Origin: Cellvibrionaceae bacterium
Lineage (GTDB): Bacteria; Pseudomonadota; Gammaproteobacteria; Pseudomonadales; Cellvibrionaceae
NCBI GenBank assembly: GCA_021151695.1
Contig: JAGKWU010000016.1
Coordinates: 124,001-188,000, forward strand
Length of the DNA stretch: 64,000 nucleotides
Reading direction: 5' to 3'
In this document: positions 62,739-64,000 of the stretch, piece after piece
How the letters are laid out: every line of letters begins with the position of its first letter
Numbering within the stretch: position 1 is the first letter of the stretch
Notes under the pieces: model-generated
Told to the model about the DNA's origin: nothing
The model's input: the letters and a program-made list of their open reading frames with translations, nothing else
The model's database searches: none
Translations under genes and position numbers: made by a program

Positions 62739-63233
62739 ATGAGTCCGGCTGCATTTTTGCAAGTGCTATACGATTCGGAGACAGGCACAGCCCTGCGCGA
62801 ATCACTTTATATGTTCCCACTGGTGGAGGCTATTCATCTGGTGGGTTTAGCGTTTTCATTTGGTTTAATTTTATTTACCGATTTACGCCTCATCGGCTGG
62901 TTTTTACCACAGGTGCCGGTTAGTGAATTATTACGTCGCCTGCGCCCCTGGTTGATAGGTGGTTTTGCCAGCACGTTTATTACGGGCTTTTTGCTGACTA
63001 TGGCAGAAGGGCCACGGTTGTTAGAGATTCCGGTATTCCCCATTAAATTAGGGTTGATAGTGCTAGCGGGAATTAATGCGCTCTGGTTTGAAGCGACATT
63101 TGGTCGCCGCATCACCCAATGGGATCAACAAACCTTGCCTCCGGGTGCCAAATTGGCCGGTTGGACGTCGTTAGTGTCATGGTCACTAGTCGTTATTTGC
63201 GGCCGCATGATTCCCTATCTCGCTACTCATTAA
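62739..63233 (+). CDS. DUF6644-type small membrane protein
   Basis: 164 residues with four membrane helices and conserved polar positions at helix ends (RESLYMFPLVEAIHLVGLAF, DLRLIGWFLPQVPV, RRLRPWLIGGFASTFITGFL, MAEGPRLL, FPIKLGLI). The histidine in EAIHLVG and similar residues could bind heme, as in four-helix cytochrome-b-like proteins, but this is speculation. It is a paralogue of the next gene. I believe the family is the one labelled DUF6644. Confidence 0.8.
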   Translation: MSPAAFLQVLYDSETGTALRESLYMFPLVEAIHLVGLAFSFGLILFTDLRLIGWFLPQVPVSELLRRLRPWLIGGFASTFITGFLLTMAEGPRLLEIPVFPIKLGLIVLAGINALWFEATFGRRITQWDQQTLPPGAKLAGWTSLVSWSLVVICGRMIPYLATH

Positions 63234-63291
63234 CGGTTACCAGGCACTATTTACAGACACTATTTACAGGTACGGTCCAGAGATATTTATT

Positions 63292-63771
63292 GTGAGCACA
63301 CAACAACTTTTTCAATCCATCCAAAACAGCGATATTGCCATCGCTATGGGCCAATCCAACCATTTGTTTGGTGCCTTGGCGCAATTGTTTCACATCGCTG
63401 GTTTGATATTTATCCTCGCTTCTGTATTGCTGGTTAATTTGCGTTTATTAGGTATAGGTTTAATTAACCAGACGCCGGCAGAATTAGTGAAAGCAACCAA
63501 TCCTTTTATATGGTCAGGCCTGGCATTTTTATTTTTTTCGGGTTTGTTTATGTTTGTACCCAGCGCCTCACTTTATTACCCGAACCCCGCTTTCTGGTTC
63601 AAGATGCAGGTATTGTTGGTTGCGCTTCTCGCACAATTTACGCTCTATCGAAAAGTAACCGCACAGCACTCCCCGAAGCCTGGCCTTGCAATATTTACAG
63701 CGGTGACGTCATTGGTACTCTGGTTTGCCGTAGGCCTCGCGGGTCGCGCAATAGGGTTTATGGCAGCGTGA
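63292..63771 (+). CDS. Paralogous four-helix membrane protein
   Basis: 159 residues starting with GTG at 63292. Helix layout and motifs parallel the preceding protein: SNHLFGALAQLFHIAGLIFI, NLRLLGIGLINQTPAELVKA, WSGLAFLFFSGLFMFVPSA and AFWFKMQVLLVALLAQF. The shared H-x2-G/A-L-x-F and N/D-L-R-L-I/L-G motifs show a duplication. The pair may form a heterodimer in the membrane. Function unknown. Confidence 0.8.
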   Translation: MSTQQLFQSIQNSDIAIAMGQSNHLFGALAQLFHIAGLIFILASVLLVNLRLLGIGLINQTPAELVKATNPFIWSGLAFLFFSGLFMFVPSASLYYPNPAFWFKMQVLLVALLAQFTLYRKVTAQHSPKPGLAIFTAVTSLVLWFAVGLAGRAIGFMAA

Positions 63772-63799
63772 TTTAAAAAACCATATCGATAATTTATTT

Positions 63800-64000
63800 A
63801 TGAAAAATACGTTTATTATTAGCTCAGCCTTGATCCTGGTAGCACTCGCCGCCTGCAGGGAGCAATCAGCACAAAAGCACACAGATTCACCGTTTAAGCC
63901 TGATGCGAGCATTCAAGAAATCATGCAATCAGTGATAGATCCCAACATAGATCCTATCTGGGATTCGGTGCAGACAGTCAGCACAGCGGGAGGTGTTGAA
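63800..64000 (+). CDS. Lipoprotein, cut by the right window edge
   Basis: The first 67 codons are visible from the ATG at 63800. ISSALILVALAACREQ is a lipoprotein signal with cysteine at about residue 19. The mature start SIQEIMQSVIDPNIDPIWDS resembles an acidic helical motif (DPxxDxxWxxV) that I have seen in proteins adjacent to the DUF6644-type pair. It follows that pair by 28 bp and probably works with it. The rest lies outside the window. Confidence 0.75.
   Translation, partial: MKNTFIISSALILVALAACREQSAQKHTDSPFKPDASIQEIMQSVIDPNIDPIWDSVQTVSTAGGVE

Noticed and set aside
1..64000. CRISPR arrays, rRNA, tRNA genes, insertion sequences
   Set aside because: No regularly spaced direct repeats, transposase ORFs, cloverleaf-like genes or rRNA segments were recognised by eye; a tRNAscan or IS search would be needed for certainty.

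Overview
The window reads as chromosomal DNA of a free-living, plant-polysaccharide-degrading gammaproteobacterium, most likely Cellvibrio or a close relative (Cellvibrionaceae). The main reason is the block afc95A - TonB receptor - bgl35A - xyl31A at 8.3-18.6 kb, which has the gene content and order I recall for the xyloglucan locus of Cellvibrio japonicus. The Pseudomonas-like Vfr, Coq7, DUF3530 and DUF1631 proteins agree with this. Organism assignment is inference; no 16S or tRNA gene was seen.

Layout. 1-6.8 kb: aa3-type cytochrome c oxidase cluster on the minus strand (ctaC, ctaD, ctaG/cox11, ctaE, SURF1, a small assembly-like protein, ctaA running off the left edge), with one tiny DUF2909 gene inserted on the opposite strand. 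7.0-7.2 kb: a strongly base-paired intergenic element with no assigned function. 7.3-8.1 kb: an orphan periplasmic binding protein. 8.3-20.0 kb: xyloglucan utilisation genes (GH31, GH35, TonB receptor, GH95) followed by a GH10 xylanase. 20.4-28.2 kb: an AT-rich polymorphic-toxin island. It has a 1491-residue secreted Rhs/YD protein with its immunity-like gene, then a graveyard of displaced Rhs 3' ends, toxin tips and intact immunity-like genes. Each immunity gene is closed by a copy of the same terminator hairpin. 28.5-29.9 kb: a flavin-dependent tryptophan-halogenase-family gene damaged near its 3' end.

30-38.5 kb: housekeeping and regulatory genes: a NIT-like helical protein, PilZ and DUF1631 proteins, an ECF sigma factor with a histidine-rich membrane protein and a 2x[4Fe-4S] ferredoxin, a Ycf46-like AAA ATPase, coq7 and an OsmC protein. 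38.7-44.5 kb: vfr (TTG start), trpE-trpG-trpD-trpC and rpe. 44.6-46.1 kb: a DUF3530 gene and, convergent to it, a non-coding locus with 21 GGA motifs in about 330 nt. I interpret that locus as a CsrB/RsmZ-type RNA that would titrate CsrA/RsmA. 46.3-50.9 kb: a secreted GDPD, TapT, a sigma-54 activator resembling SfnR, and a sulfate-binding protein gene with a sigma-54-type promoter. 51.4-64 kb: two divergent TonB receptors, the second heading an operon of GlcG/HbpS, DsbD/ScsB-like, redoxin, SMP-30-like and dienelactone-hydrolase-like exported proteins. Then come a rhodanese-fold protein without its catalytic cysteine, two paralogous membrane proteins and a lipoprotein cut by the right edge.

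The most interesting items are the Rhs cassette array with its shared terminators, the candidate CsrB-type RNA, the structured element at 7.04-7.16 kb and the sigma-54/SfnR/sbp arrangement. All similarity statements rest on reading motifs by eye; no database search was run.
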